A stretch of 64,000 nucleotides of DNA from Candidatus Hydrogenedentota bacterium (GCA_024278275.1 JAJRTN010000150.1:1-64000); one strand, 5' to 3'; positions 36,261 to 45,710 are shown, counted from the stretch's first letter. Notes: generated from the letters alone by a model not told the origin. Program-made: numbers and translations.

Positions 36261-37303
36261 AGCACCCATTGGCGGGGATGACACCCGAAGAATTGGCGGA
36301 AACGTTGCGGCTCAAGCCCTTTCAGGGCCGTCAGCTTTTTCAATGGATACACCGTCGGCAGGTCTTTCAATTCGATGAAATGACCAATTTGCCAAAGGCC
36401 CTTCGTACCCATTTGAAGGAAACGGGGGACCCCGTCCGTCTGCGTCTTCTGCAACGCACGGCCTCGGCGCGAACCGGAACCTGCAAGGTGCTGCTCGCCC
36501 TGCCCGACGGCGAAACCGTCGAGTCCGTACTCATCCGCGACGGCCGCCGCGTCACGCTCTGCGTATCCTCCCAGGTAGGATGCGCGCTCAAGTGCGACTT
36601 CTGCGCCACCGGGCTGGCCGGATTCCGGCGCAACCTGGAGCCCGCGGAGATTGTCGAGCAGGTGCTTTACCTGTTGGCGGGAGAGGAACTGTACGGCAAG
36701 ACCCCGAACATCGTATACATGGGCATGGGCGAACCCTTTCGCAACTATGGTGCCGTGACAAAGAGCATCCGCCTCCTGATGCACCCCGAAGGGCTAGGCA
36801 TTGGCGCACGGAAAATCACCCTTTCCACCGCCGGTGACGTAAAAGGCATTGAACGCTTCGCGCAAGAGGACTGGCAAGTCCGGTTGAGCGTATCGCTCCA
36901 CGCGGCCAATGACACGCTGCGGTCTCACCTGGTGCCCCTGAACCGGCGTTACGGACTGGCCGACTTGCGCAAGGCCCTCCTGGGTTACCAGGCAATAACG
37001 GGACGGCAGGTCACTTTCGAGTGGACCCTGCTGGAGGGCGTGAACGATTCCAGCCGTGATGTGCGGGAACTGCTGGCCTTCCTGCGGGGGATACGCGCCA
37101 GCGTGAATCTCATTCCGTGGAATCCCGTTCCCGGCCTGGACTACGCGCCCGCGTCGCGCCGCCAGTGCCGGGCCTTCCTCGACCAACTGACCGAATGTGG
37201 GGTGAAGGCGACCTTGCGCCGGGAGAAAGGACAGGATATTGAGGCGGCCTGCGGACAGCTTCGCCGCATCGCCGGGGAAGGTTTCAGCCCTTCTTCCCCC
37301 TGA
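36257..37303 (+). CDS. rlmN: 23S rRNA (adenine(2503)-C(2))-methyltransferase RlmN
   Basis: The protein has 348 residues from a GTG that overlaps the preceding stop. The radical SAM motif CALKCDFC gives C109-x3-C113-x2-C116. The conserved C-terminal Cys332 (DIEAACGQL) forms the covalent intermediate. MGMGEP and the SLHAANDTLR motif are also hallmarks. It methylates A2503 of 23S rRNA and A37 of some tRNAs. All catalytic residues are present, and Cfr-type features were not noted. Confidence 0.95.
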   Translation: MKHPLAGMTPEELAETLRLKPFQGRQLFQWIHRRQVFQFDEMTNLPKALRTHLKETGDPVRLRLLQRTASARTGTCKVLLALPDGETVESVLIRDGRRVTLCVSSQVGCALKCDFCATGLAGFRRNLEPAEIVEQVLYLLAGEELYGKTPNIVYMGMGEPFRNYGAVTKSIRLLMHPEGLGIGARKITLSTAGDVKGIERFAQEDWQVRLSVSLHAANDTLRSHLVPLNRRYGLADLRKALLGYQAITGRQVTFEWTLLEGVNDSSRDVRELLAFLRGIRASVNLIPWNPVPGLDYAPASRRQCRAFLDQLTECGVKATLRREKGQDIEAACGQLRRIAGEGFSPSSP

Positions 37304-37565
37304 CACGGCATGGCCGCCTTGGGCAGGAATCCGGGGTTTTCAGCACGCAGGATGCGCTGAAGCGCCTCCTGCAATTTCACGCCAAGGCGGTCACTGTCTG
37401 CATATTGTTGATTGAAGTTCGCGCCCACGCCGTGCCCGGCTTCTCCTTGATTTGCGATCTCCTCCTTCACGGGGCTAGGGTGAAGGCGCGTGGTCCGCTG
37501 AGAGCGGGCTCTTCGTGTAGATGTCCTTCACGGTATCGTCCGCGCTTTTGGGAAAGGGCCGGGTC

Positions 37566-40500
37566 ATGCACATGGAATCCATGGGGAAACGAGGATTGGC
37601 GTGGTGCATGGCGGGGGGCGCGGGCCTTTTCTTTGCGCTTTCCTTGTGCTTCCTCGCGCCGGGAGAGGAGATTGACATGATGTCCGCATCGGAACACGAA
37701 CCGATCGTCTGGTTGTCCACCCCCGCGCCGGATGCCTTCGTGGAGAGCGCCCACCTGTCCGTTGGCACGGAGGGCCGCGCGCTGACGACGGAAGTCTTTG
37801 GTGAGGTCTACTTTGATGTCGCCCTGACAGATGCCCAAGCGGCGCAATGTGCTTTCGTCTATCTCCTGCTCGATCTGCCCAGCCCGGCACAAATTGAGTT
37901 GTTTTACCGTCTGGAAGGAGGCGAGGGGTTCGACAACGCCCATTTCGCCCTTGGTTCTAAGCCCACGTTCCTGCCCGGCCCTCGCGCCTATCGCATCGAC
38001 ATGAGGAACCTGCCCGGCTGGCGAGGGAACCTGAAAGCGCTGCGGGTGCGCCTGGGGGGGCTCATGTCCGGCGCCACCATCGGTTATGGAGGCATCGCCG
38101 CCACCGCGCGGCCTCTCGACGCACTGCCCGGCAAACCCGGTTGGCCGGTTGCTCCCATTGCCGCCGGGCCGCCTTACCGGGGCGAGCGCTTTGCCACGTG
38201 CAGTCGTACGGTGGTTTCCATGGACGAGGTGACCGCGGCGGCCGGTCTCTCGACCTACATCGCCAATCCCAAGGACAGCAATCCTTACGGGTTGAACTTT
38301 GATCCCCAGTCCCAGTTCAGTCTTGTCCAATTTCAGCCCGGAATCGGGCAAGCGGAGGTGTCCCCCAGTGTCGCCGTTTCGGTTGAGGTCACGCCGGAGC
38401 CGGGCACTCTCAAAGCCACCCTCGATTTCCCCGGGGGAATGATCGAGGTGCAGGCGACGCCCCTGCGGGAATTGTCCGACACCGCCGAAGCGGAAGGAGC
38501 GGTACTCTACCGGATTCAATCCCGGAACGGCGCGCCCGTATGGGTGGACTGCGGCCAGATGGCGCCCATGACGGTTTGGGAACGGGGGGCCTGGCTGCGC
38601 ACGGGTGTGACCAAGGGAGTGCCCTGTACCGTCACGGTGGAGCGTGGCGGCGCCATCGCCATCCGCCATCCCGAGGTGCCCTGCGTGGTTGTGCTTCGCC
38701 CCGGTCCGGGGGCGGAGCCCGTCACCCTTTCCCGCGACGGCACCACGGGGCGCATAGACTTTCCCGGTGGCGCGGGCTGGCTGGTCGCCGGCTTCGCGGC
38801 GGACGCGGATCGTGCCCTGGCCCTTACCCGGGGCGACCCTGTTCCCATGGAGTCCGCGAGTCTGGATTATTTTCGGCGTGTATTGGACCACTTCCGCATC
38901 GAGACGCCCAACCCGGTCATCGACGAGGCTTTCCGCACGGCCTGGCTCACCATGGATTACACGTGGGTCAAGCCCTACGGCTGCATGGAATCCCTGCATC
39001 ACTGGTGGGCCATCTGGCAGCAGTATCCCTCGGCAAGCTTCGAATGGGCCGGTCTGACGGACCGTTCCCGCGAGAACATCCTCGAACATGCGCGACGGCA
39101 GTACAAGAGCGGCAACATCCCTTACCTGCTTTTCTTCGGGGAGCGTCACTCTGATTTCGGCGGCAACAACCAGACCTTTATGTGGCAGGTTCAACATTAC
39201 CTCGAAACCACGGGTGACACGGAACTGGCGCGTGAAGTGCTCCCCGTGATACGCCGCCTGGTGGACGCTTTTTGGCGCTATGAGGACCTGGACGACAACG
39301 GCGTTCCGAGTTTCGGGGTCCAGGTGTTGACCCAGGAGGACTACATCGCCTCCCCGCGCGACGCCGTTTCCCCGGCCGCGGTGGGCGTGGAGATGTGGCG
39401 CACCCTCGCCTTGCTGGAGCGTCTCTCCGGGAACGGGAAGGAGGCGGAGGCCGCGGAGCGGAAGGCCGCCGAGGCCGCCGTCCGCTGGCGAAAAAGTCTT
39501 TGGATGGACGATTTGGGCCGGCCCGCCTATTTCGTGGATGACTTGGGAGAAAGGCGGCTTGAAGGCCCCTACCACACCTTCGTGTTGCCGGTGGTCCTCG
39601 GTTTGCTGGATCCGCTGGACGCCTACACCACGGCCCGTCATCTGCGCGACCGCCTCATGGGAGCCAGTGGCGAGTTGTATTACAGCAACCTTTTTCCGAA
39701 CCACATCAGCGGTGTTCGGAGCAGCCCCTACGGCCCCACCTGGGGCATGCAGGCCGGCGCCTATATGCAACCCTGGGCCACCCGACTCTTCAATGCCATC
39801 GGCGCGCCCGACGCGGCCATAGGGCCCCTCGAAACCGTGGCGCGATGGGCGACCATGTTTCCCCACCTCGATGCGTGGCCCGAGTCCTCCACCGAATTCA
39901 CCCCGGCCTATTTCTCCAACACTGCGGCCAGCTATGCCCAAACCGTCATTGAGTCTCTCTTCGGATTGCGGCTGGACCGCACCGAAAACCTTTTGCGCGT
40001 GCAGCCGGGTTTTCCCGGGGACTGGGACCAGGCGCGTATTCAACTTGGCCCGGTCCGTGCGTGCTATCGGCGAACGGGCCAAGTCTACGAGTATCGGATT
40101 ACGACGGACGAGCCCTTGCGCCGCGAACTGCGTTGGCCCCTGCCCGTGGGTGCCATTACGTCCGTGGAAGTCGACGGCGAAGCCGCTGAATACACGACGG
40201 AGCCTGCCGTTGGCGGAATGTGGCTCTGCCTTGCCACCGAGGCACGTCGGGAAACGCGGTTCCGATTCCGCGCGGAACCCGTGACGTGGCGCGTGGATCA
40301 TGCGCGGAGCCTGGCCGAGGGGGAGGTCATGGACCTTCGGGTCTCGGGCGGCGAGGTCATGGGCGTGGAGGACCCCTGTGGTGTAACCCGGGGCGTCGAT
40401 CAATCCGGAAAAACCGTCCGCGTCCGGTTGGCCGAAGGACTCCTGGACGAAGCCATGCGTTACGGCCGGCTGGGGCAACTGAATTTCTCCCGGCGGACCT

Positions 40501-41696
40501 TCTTCCTCCGATGCCGCGCCGGGGATCAGACTTTCTGGGCGCCCATTGATTTTGCCCTGCTGCCACGGGTGGAAGCGGCTCCCGCCAACGACCTCGAAGG
40601 TTCGGAAGGCCGTTGGGCATTGCGTCTCACCGTCCGAAACAACACCCTTTCACCCCTGCGCGGCACCGGCGTGACACGGTGGGCGGGAAGGGAAAGGCCC
40701 CTTTCCATCAACGTGCCCGCGAGAGGGGAACAGGAGATTGCCATCGAAACGCCCACGGAGGCCCTGGTCGCCCTTTCGCCCGGCGAAAACCCCTTGCGCC
40801 TGGTGTTGCCCGGCGGCACCGGCCTGGACCTGGCGTGTCCTGTCATTGCGCCTTTCCTGAAACAAGGGGGCGCCTTCGTCCCCGTCCCTATCCCCGAGGA
40901 ACAGCTTGTCAGCGACGAGGGCTGGAAGGACTTCGCCGCCTTCCCCGTTTTCTGGCAGGGCCCCTACAACGGTTTTCCACCCCCCATGGACGCCCTCCGT
41001 GGCCGGACGAAGGTGACCTGCGACCGCACGCCCGGCGTCGTTTTTCCCCTGGATGAGGCGGGACGGTTCGCCCTGGCCTCACGAAAAGCCGGCCGCAACG
41101 CCATCACCGTTCCCGTGGATGAGTCTTTTCGCAAGATCTACCTCCTGGTCCTGCCACTCGTGGAGAACCACGATATGTTCACCCAATGCGGCTTGGTGCG
41201 CGTAACCTGCAAGGCCGATTTTGATCGACCGCCCTTCGATCCCCGGGAGGAACCCGTCCAATGGACCCGGGCACGCTATGACAAGATCGTCATCCAGCGG
41301 CCCCTTTACACCCCCGGCGACCTCGACAGTTGGATGCCCGAGCAATACGCCGGCCCCATGGCAACGGCCCGGCAAGGGCGCGACGCCCCCCATGGGCTGC
41401 TTGACCGGCTCTCCGAGAACGATGGGGACTGGGCCGAGGGCGTCCCCCTGGCGAGTCCCTACGGCATGTTTGCCATGTTCCAGGCGCCGCCGCGCAATGG
41501 TTGGCCGGAAGGGGCATTTCGTTCCTTTCCCCAGCCTCAATACTGGGCGTCCTGCCCCGAAATTCGCACCGACTCCGCCGTTTTCAACGTGGTCGAGGTG
41601 GATCTTGGCCGAAGCCGCCACGTGGAGTCCATTGAACTCATATGCCCCCTTCAGGATGCCGCCCTGGGCCTCGTGTCCGTCGTGGGGCTCCGGTAA
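37566..41696 (+). CDS. Very large secreted six-hairpin glycosidase-like protein
   Basis: The product has 1376 residues. A membrane-spanning signal segment lies at about 10-32 (WCMAGGAGLFFALSLCFLA). A beta-rich N-terminal part (about 40-430) leads into an (alpha/alpha)6-barrel-like region (about 450-810; TAWLTMDYTWVKPYGCMESL, FGGNNQTFMWQVQHYLETTGD, WATMFPHLDAWPESSTEF), as in six-hairpin glycosidases. About 500 further residues form beta domains. The GH family and substrate cannot be fixed. The start at 37566 is preferred over 37521 because a GGGAAAGGG stretch lies just upstream. It stands alone, far from the other glycan genes, after rlmN. Confidence 0.72.
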   Translation: MHMESMGKRGLAWCMAGGAGLFFALSLCFLAPGEEIDMMSASEHEPIVWLSTPAPDAFVESAHLSVGTEGRALTTEVFGEVYFDVALTDAQAAQCAFVYLLLDLPSPAQIELFYRLEGGEGFDNAHFALGSKPTFLPGPRAYRIDMRNLPGWRGNLKALRVRLGGLMSGATIGYGGIAATARPLDALPGKPGWPVAPIAAGPPYRGERFATCSRTVVSMDEVTAAAGLSTYIANPKDSNPYGLNFDPQSQFSLVQFQPGIGQAEVSPSVAVSVEVTPEPGTLKATLDFPGGMIEVQATPLRELSDTAEAEGAVLYRIQSRNGAPVWVDCGQMAPMTVWERGAWLRTGVTKGVPCTVTVERGGAIAIRHPEVPCVVVLRPGPGAEPVTLSRDGTTGRIDFPGGAGWLVAGFAADADRALALTRGDPVPMESASLDYFRRVLDHFRIETPNPVIDEAFRTAWLTMDYTWVKPYGCMESLHHWWAIWQQYPSASFEWAGLTDRSRENILEHARRQYKSGNIPYLLFFGERHSDFGGNNQTFMWQVQHYLETTGDTELAREVLPVIRRLVDAFWRYEDLDDNGVPSFGVQVLTQEDYIASPRDAVSPAAVGVEMWRTLALLERLSGNGKEAEAAERKAAEAAVRWRKSLWMDDLGRPAYFVDDLGERRLEGPYHTFVLPVVLGLLDPLDAYTTARHLRDRLMGASGELYYSNLFPNHISGVRSSPYGPTWGMQAGAYMQPWATRLFNAIGAPDAAIGPLETVARWATMFPHLDAWPESSTEFTPAYFSNTAASYAQTVIESLFGLRLDRTENLLRVQPGFPGDWDQARIQLGPVRACYRRTGQVYEYRITTDEPLRRELRWPLPVGAITSVEVDGEAAEYTTEPAVGGMWLCLATEARRETRFRFRAEPVTWRVDHARSLAEGEVMDLRVSGGEVMGVEDPCGVTRGVDQSGKTVRVRLAEGLLDEAMRYGRLGQLNFSRRTFFLRCRAGDQTFWAPIDFALLPRVEAAPANDLEGSEGRWALRLTVRNNTLSPLRGTGVTRWAGRERPLSINVPARGEQEIAIETPTEALVALSPGENPLRLVLPGGTGLDLACPVIAPFLKQGGAFVPVPIPEEQLVSDEGWKDFAAFPVFWQGPYNGFPPPMDALRGRTKVTCDRTPGVVFPLDEAGRFALASRKAGRNAITVPVDESFRKIYLLVLPLVENHDMFTQCGLVRVTCKADFDRPPFDPREEPVQWTRARYDKIVIQRPLYTPGDLDSWMPEQYAGPMATARQGRDAPHGLLDRLSENDGDWAEGVPLASPYGMFAMFQAPPRNGWPEGAFRSFPQPQYWASCPEIRTDSAVFNVVEVDLGRSRHVESIELICPLQDAALGLVSVVGLR

Positions 41697-41705
41697 CTTG
41701 CCTGT

Positions 41706-41748
41706 TGCGGAGGTGGAGAAAATCGCCTTTTCGCAAATGGCACGTGAA
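41706..41748. repeat. Short dispersed intergenic repeat (copy near 35221)
   Basis: The stretch ATCGCCTTTTCGCAAATGGC (41723-41742) recurs inverted with one change as GCCATTTGCGAAAAGACGAT at 35223-35242. The preceding GGAGGTGGAGAAAATC resembles GGAGGTGGAGGAAATC near 5516. These are too short to call a mobile element, but three related intergenic copies in one window suggest a family. Confidence 0.4.
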
Positions 41749-41757
41749 TGGTACAAA

Positions 41758-41787
41758 TTGACTTAACCCCGCGCGGTATGGTATTTT
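41758..41787 (+). promoter_or_regulatory. Candidate promoter for nadX and the ribosomal genes
   Basis: TTGACT (41758-41763) and TATTTT (41782-41787) are 18 bases apart, about 105 bases before the nadX start. It is the best candidate in the interval. It could also serve rplU-rpmA, which follow nadX by 52 bases. Confidence 0.4.
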
Positions 41788-41893
41788 ACGACAGATTTTG
41801 CACGGTCGTGGACGACTGCACGGAACAGTAGTCCCTGGTGCTTCCCGCCTCGGGCGGTCCCCCGGTGTGTCCAACACGAATCGGGTCTAAAGC

Positions 41894-42733
41894 ATGTCCA
41901 AAATGAAAGTCGCCCTCATCGGCTGTGGCAATATCGGCGCTGATATCTGCATCGCTCTGCAAAAGGGCGATATGGAGGCGGAGATCGGTGCCCTGCATGA
42001 TATTGATGAAGACCGGGCCAACCTGCTTAAGCGGACGTTTCACCTGGACGCGAAGGTTGCCGGTCTGGATGAAGCCATCGGACTCTGTGATTTCATTGTG
42101 GAGTGCGCGGTGGCCTCGGTGGTGGAGCCCGTGGTGAAGTCCGCCATGAGGCAACGTCGCCATTGTTTGATTATGAGTGTTGCCGGCCTGGTGCGGCATC
42201 TTGATCTGGTGGAGGAGGCGCGGCGGCGGAATATCCAGATTCGGATTCCTTCCGGGGCCTTGTGCGGCCTGGATGGTGTGCGGGCGGCCATGGAAGCGGG
42301 TTTGCATAGCGTGGTTCTCACCACGCGCAAGCCACCGCGTGCGTTGGAAGACGCACCGTATTTTAAGGAACGGCACATCGACCTGAAGAACCTCACGGAA
42401 CCGAAAGTGGTTTTCGAGGGAAACGCGCTCGAGGCGGCCAGGGCTTTTCCGGCCAATGTAAATGTCGCCGGGGCCTTGAGTATCGCGGGAATCGGACCGA
42501 AAGAAACAATGGTACGGGTTATAGCCGACCCCAACACGACGGATAACTGCCACGAAGTGACCGCGGAAGGCGCTTTTGGCCATTTGAAAACCATCACGTC
42601 GAACATGCCGTCTCCCCGAAATGCGAAATCGAGTTATCTTGCGTCTCTCTCGGCATGCGCCGAGTTGCGTCAGGCCGCGTTGGCTTTCGTCAAACGCGCG
42701 GAAAAGGCGCTTGAACATACTGTGACAACCTGA
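41894..42733 (+). CDS. nadX: Aspartate dehydrogenase
   Basis: The protein has 279 residues. A Rossmann motif IGCGNIGAD (9-17) opens the NAD-binding domain. The family-specific PSGALCGLDGVRAAM and the NVNVAGALSIAGIG segment, with a catalytic His near the C-terminal third (TDNCHEV), match the DUF108 aspartate dehydrogenase family. It oxidises L-aspartate to iminoaspartate, the first step of NAD synthesis when coupled to NadA. It lies just ahead of rplU on the same strand. No nadA or nadC is beside it, so an amino-acid catabolic role is also possible. Confidence 0.88.
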   Translation: MSKMKVALIGCGNIGADICIALQKGDMEAEIGALHDIDEDRANLLKRTFHLDAKVAGLDEAIGLCDFIVECAVASVVEPVVKSAMRQRRHCLIMSVAGLVRHLDLVEEARRRNIQIRIPSGALCGLDGVRAAMEAGLHSVVLTTRKPPRALEDAPYFKERHIDLKNLTEPKVVFEGNALEAARAFPANVNVAGALSIAGIGPKETMVRVIADPNTTDNCHEVTAEGAFGHLKTITSNMPSPRNAKSSYLASLSACAELRQAALAFVKRAEKALEHTVTT

Positions 42734-42785
42734 AATCACGGCGCTTCACGGAGCGCCCGGACCGAACGGAAATGGAGAAAATGAC

Positions 42786-43097
42786 ATGTACGCAGTTGTC
42801 GTAACCGGCGGCAAGCAATACAAGGTCGCCCCGGGCGACCGCTTGCGCGTCGAGAAGCTGGACGCCGCGGTGGGCACGTCGATTGATTTGGACCAGATTC
42901 GTCTCGTCTCGAAGGAAGACGGCCTGATCATCGATCCCTCGGCACTCAGCGCGTCCAAGGTGGTCGCGGAAATCACCGCGCAGGGCAAAGGAAAGAAAAT
43001 CCGGGTTTTCAAGAAGAAGCGGCGGAAAAACTATACCCGGCTTCATGGGCACCGGCAGTTGTACACCGAACTGCTGATCCGTGATATTCAGGCATAA
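42786..43097 (+). CDS. rplU: 50S ribosomal protein L21
   Basis: The 103-residue protein begins MYAVVVTGGKQYKVAPGD, the invariant L21 N-terminus, and ends with the conserved KKKRRKNYTRLHGHRQ basic tail region. It binds 23S rRNA near L20. GGAGAAAATGAC precedes the ATG. It is followed by rpmA after 12 bases, the universal order rplU-rpmA-obgE. Confidence 0.96.
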   Translation: MYAVVVTGGKQYKVAPGDRLRVEKLDAAVGTSIDLDQIRLVSKEDGLIIDPSALSASKVVAEITAQGKGKKIRVFKKKRRKNYTRLHGHRQLYTELLIRDIQA

Positions 43098-43109
43098 AGG
43101 AGAGAAAGC

Positions 43110-43370
43110 ATGTCTCATAAGAAAGCAGGCGGCAGCTCGCGTAATGGCCGCGACAGTGAATCCAAGCGGCTGGGCGTGAAGAAATACGGCGGCGAAAAGG
43201 TTATCCCGGGCAATATCATCGTTCGCCAGCGGGGTACCAAGTTTGCCCCGGGCGAGAACGTCGGTCTTGGCCGTGATCACACGATCTTTGCCATGACCGA
43301 GGGCACGGTTCGGTTCCGCTTCTTCAAGCGCGGCCGTCAGTGCATCGACGTGGTTCCCGCCGGCGAGTAA
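43110..43370 (+). CDS. rpmA: 50S ribosomal protein L27
   Basis: The 86-residue protein starts [20 protein letters not shown], the conserved flexible N-terminus that reaches the peptidyl-transferase centre. There is no Firmicutes-type cleavable extension. AAAGGAGAG gives a strong ribosome binding site. A terminator-like hairpin follows before obgE. Confidence 0.97.
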   Translation: MSHKKAGGSSRNGRDSESKRLGVKKYGGEKVIPGNIIVRQRGTKFAPGENVGLGRDHTIFAMTEGTVRFRFFKRGRQCIDVVPAGE

Positions 43371-43418
43371 AAAAGCATTTCGGGGTGTTTCGCGCCGGAG
43401 TGCAGGTTCAAACACTTT

Positions 43419-43455
43419 CCCCCAGCCCGGTTCACGCGGGCTGGGGGTATGTTTG
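43419..43455 (+). terminator. Terminator or attenuator between rpmA and obgE
   Basis: CCCCCAGCCCG (43419-43429) pairs perfectly with CGGGCTGGGGG (43437-43447) around a seven-base loop. The following TATGTTTGTTGTTT is T-rich but interrupted. It should end most rplU-rpmA transcripts and lower obgE expression relative to the ribosomal genes. Confidence 0.7.
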
Positions 43456-43515
43456 TTGTTTGCCACGAGGGTACACGCCGGCCGTCGGATCGGGCCGTCG
43501 GATCGGGTTAAGGTC

Positions 43516-44775
43516 ATGTTCATCGATTATGTTCGCGTAAGGGCCGTGGGAGGCGACGGGGGCCGGGGCTGTTGCAGCTTCCGGCGGGAGAAGTATGTTC
43601 CCCTGGGCGGTCCCAATGGTGGCGACGGAGGTGATGGCGGTGATGTGGTCTTCGAGGTGGCGCCACGGCTTACTTCCCTGCTGGATCTCAAGTACCACCC
43701 TCTTGTTCGGGGACGCCGTGGCGCCCACGGACGGGGAAGCGCCCAGCACGGGCGCCGTGGCGAGGAGACGATCATTGCCGTGCCGCGGGGAACGGTGGTG
43801 CATGACAGCGCCACGGGCGCGGTGCTGGCCGACCTCACCGAGGCGGGGCAGCGCTTCGTGGCGGCCCGGGGCGGCCGGGGCGGCAAGGGCAATGCGCGCT
43901 TCGTCACGCCCACGAACCGTGCGCCCAAGTTTGCCGAAATGGGTGAGTCCGGCGAGGATCAGGAATATGTCCTGGAGTTGAAACTTATCGCCGAGGTGGG
44001 TTTCGTGGGATTGCCCAACGCCGGTAAATCCACCCTGCTTTCCGCCATCAGCGCGGCGGAGCCGAAGATCGCGGATTATCCCTTCACGACCCTCTCCCCC
44101 AATCTTGGCGTGGTTTCCCTGAGTGACCATCGTACCCTCACCGTGGCGGATATTCCGGGCATCATTGAAGGCGCGGCCCGGGGAAAAGGGTTGGGACATG
44201 ACTTTCTGCGCCACATCGAGCGAACGCGGGTGCTCCTGTTCCTGATCGATCCGGGCGACGAGGATCCGCTGGAGACCATGGGGGTGTTGGAAAAGGAACT
44301 GGCGGAGCACAGTCCGGCTTTCGCGGAGCGCCCCCGGGTCGTGGCCTTTACCAAGTTGGACGTGACGGAAAACCGGGAGGCTTTCTCAGGGATTGCCGGA
44401 GAGATGGGGCATGTTCACGGCATCTCCGCGGTTACGGGGGAGGGCGTTCCCGCATTACTCGAGGCGCTTTGGGAAGCGGTACAACGGGCGCTTCGGACCG
44501 AGGCCGAGGTGGAGGAGGAACCGGAGGCGGAGCGGGTGTACACCTACGAGGCGCCTTTCTCGATTCGCTCCACTTCGTCGGGGTTTCGCATTGAAGGTCG
44601 AAAGGTGGTCCGCGCCGTGGCCATGACCGACTTTGAAAACGAAGAAGCCGTTCGACACCTGCAGCTTGTACTCAAGAAAATGGGACTTTTTCGGGCACTC
44701 AAGCGCATGGGAGCGAAAGCCGGCCAATCCATGTTCATTGGAGACTTCGAGTTGGAATATGAGCCCGGCGACTGA
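43516..44775 (+). CDS. obgE: GTPase Obg
   Basis: The protein has 419 residues from the ATG of MFIDYVRVRAVGGDGG. The glycine-rich Obg fold (1-158, GGPNGGDGGDGGDVVF) precedes the GTPase domain with G1 GLPNAGKST (165-173), G3 DIPG and G4 TKLD. A C-terminal OCT domain (about 345-419) is present. Obg works in 50S assembly and stringent-response control. The start at 43516 is chosen from family alignment; the frame is open further upstream without similarity. Confidence 0.95.
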   Translation: MFIDYVRVRAVGGDGGRGCCSFRREKYVPLGGPNGGDGGDGGDVVFEVAPRLTSLLDLKYHPLVRGRRGAHGRGSAQHGRRGEETIIAVPRGTVVHDSATGAVLADLTEAGQRFVAARGGRGGKGNARFVTPTNRAPKFAEMGESGEDQEYVLELKLIAEVGFVGLPNAGKSTLLSAISAAEPKIADYPFTTLSPNLGVVSLSDHRTLTVADIPGIIEGAARGKGLGHDFLRHIERTRVLLFLIDPGDEDPLETMGVLEKELAEHSPAFAERPRVVAFTKLDVTENREAFSGIAGEMGHVHGISAVTGEGVPALLEALWEAVQRALRTEAEVEEEPEAERVYTYEAPFSIRSTSSGFRIEGRKVVRAVAMTDFENEEAVRHLQLVLKKMGLFRALKRMGAKAGQSMFIGDFELEYEPGD

Positions 44776-44895
44776 TGCAACATGGCGTAAACCTCAACGT
44801 TGCATAAAAACCCGGGCGGCCGTTGGCGCCTCTTTAAAAAACGTATCCCCGCGAAGCATGGGTTGACGGTATGGCTTGGCTCTTTTTCAAGGAGT

Positions 44896-44921
44896 GCCGC
44901 ATTCGCGGGATGACGGCGGGG
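44896..44921. repeat. Partial copy of the CGCGAATGCGGG repeat
   Basis: GCCGCATTCGCGGGATGACGG carries the core of the repeat found at 45646-45710 in inverted orientation. With that copy it flanks the PLP-binding-protein gene on both sides. Confidence 0.45.
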
Positions 44922-44936
44922 ATGGCCGCAGGGGGC

Positions 44937-45620
44937 TTATGCATAGAGGGCGCGGCCGATACGGATTTCGGTGGCGCCTTCCTCAATCGCTGTTTCGAAA
45001 TCGTTGGTCATGCCCATGGAGAGGGTTTTGAGACCGTGGCTTTCCGCCAAGGTGCGAAGGGTCCGAAAAACACGGCGGAGGGCTATTTCATCGGCGTGCG
45101 ACGGGGCCATGGTCAGAAGCCCTTCGATGTCCAGGCGATCCAGGCCACGGAGTTTGTCGAGGGTGGAATCCAATTCATGGGGCGCGAAACCGTGCTTGGA
45201 GGATTCGCCCGAAACGTTTACCTCCATGAGGCAGGACATGGTTTTTCCGGCGGTTTCGCAGCGGGCGTGAAGGGCCTCGGCCAGGCTGATCCGGTCGATG
45301 GCGTCCACGCGCTGGAAGCATTCGACGACATGGCGGACTTTCCGGCGCTGAATGTTGCCGATCATGTGCCAGCAGATGTCAGGGTGATTCATGGCCTCGA
45401 TTTTGGGCCTGGCCACGTCGGCACGGTTTTCACCGAGGTGGCGAATACCGAGACCGTAAAGAATCCCGGCTTCTTCAATGCCCACCATCTTGGTAACCGC
45501 CACGAGCCGAACCGTCTCGGGATCGCGTCCGGCCCGGAGGGCAGCCCGGGCGATACGTTCACGAATCCGGTTCAGGTTGCGCTTGATGGTGGCGTGGCGT
45601 GTGTTGGAATCCGGTGGCAT
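44937..45620 (-). CDS. YggS-family pyridoxal phosphate homeostasis protein
   Basis: The protein has 227 residues. The PLP-binding lysine is Lys44 in LVAVTK. GENRADVARPK, WHMIGNIQRRKVRHV and the C-terminal SMGMTNDFETAIEEGATEIRIG (phosphate-binding part) match the PLPBP/YggS family, which buffers free PLP and influences amino-acid metabolism. The usual GE(N)Y(V)Q motif reads GENRAD here, a small deviation. It is not next to proC, sepF or yggT, and stands alone between two copies of an intergenic repeat. Confidence 0.92.
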   Translation of the reverse strand: MPPDSNTRHATIKRNLNRIRERIARAALRAGRDPETVRLVAVTKMVGIEEAGILYGLGIRHLGENRADVARPKIEAMNHPDICWHMIGNIQRRKVRHVVECFQRVDAIDRISLAEALHARCETAGKTMSCLMEVNVSGESSKHGFAPHELDSTLDKLRGLDRLDIEGLLTMAPSHADEIALRRVFRTLRTLAESHGLKTLSMGMTNDFETAIEEGATEIRIGRALYA

Positions 45621-45645
45621 AGTTCCTTACACCCATGAAGTTGTA

Positions 45646-45710
45646 TGCAAATGATCACGAATACGTGTTTCCTCCTCCCTTCCGTCCTTCCCGCGAATGC
45701 GGGAATCCGG
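45646..45710. repeat. Dispersed intergenic repeat with palindromic core, copy 1
   Basis: This copy shares the order TGCAAATG-TCACGA-GTGTTTCC-GTCCTT-CGCGGGAATCC with a second copy at 51463-51530. Its core CCCGCGAATGCGGG is a palindrome. It lies just upstream of the PLP-binding-protein gene. Confidence 0.6.

Noticed and set aside
36257-37303. Cfr-type resistance methyltransferase instead of RlmN
   Set aside because: Length, motifs and housekeeping context fit RlmN; no resistance or mobile context is present.
37304-37470. Minus-strand frame reading MKEEIANQGEAGHGVG...
   Set aside because: It has no stop before running into rlmN in antisense and no known family match, so it may be a chance frame or an old remnant; support is too weak to annotate.
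37467-40478. 1003-codon open frame antisense to the large glycosidase gene
   Set aside because: High-GC coding DNA often leaves antisense frames open; the translation lacks domains and the sense strand has a coherent secreted protein.
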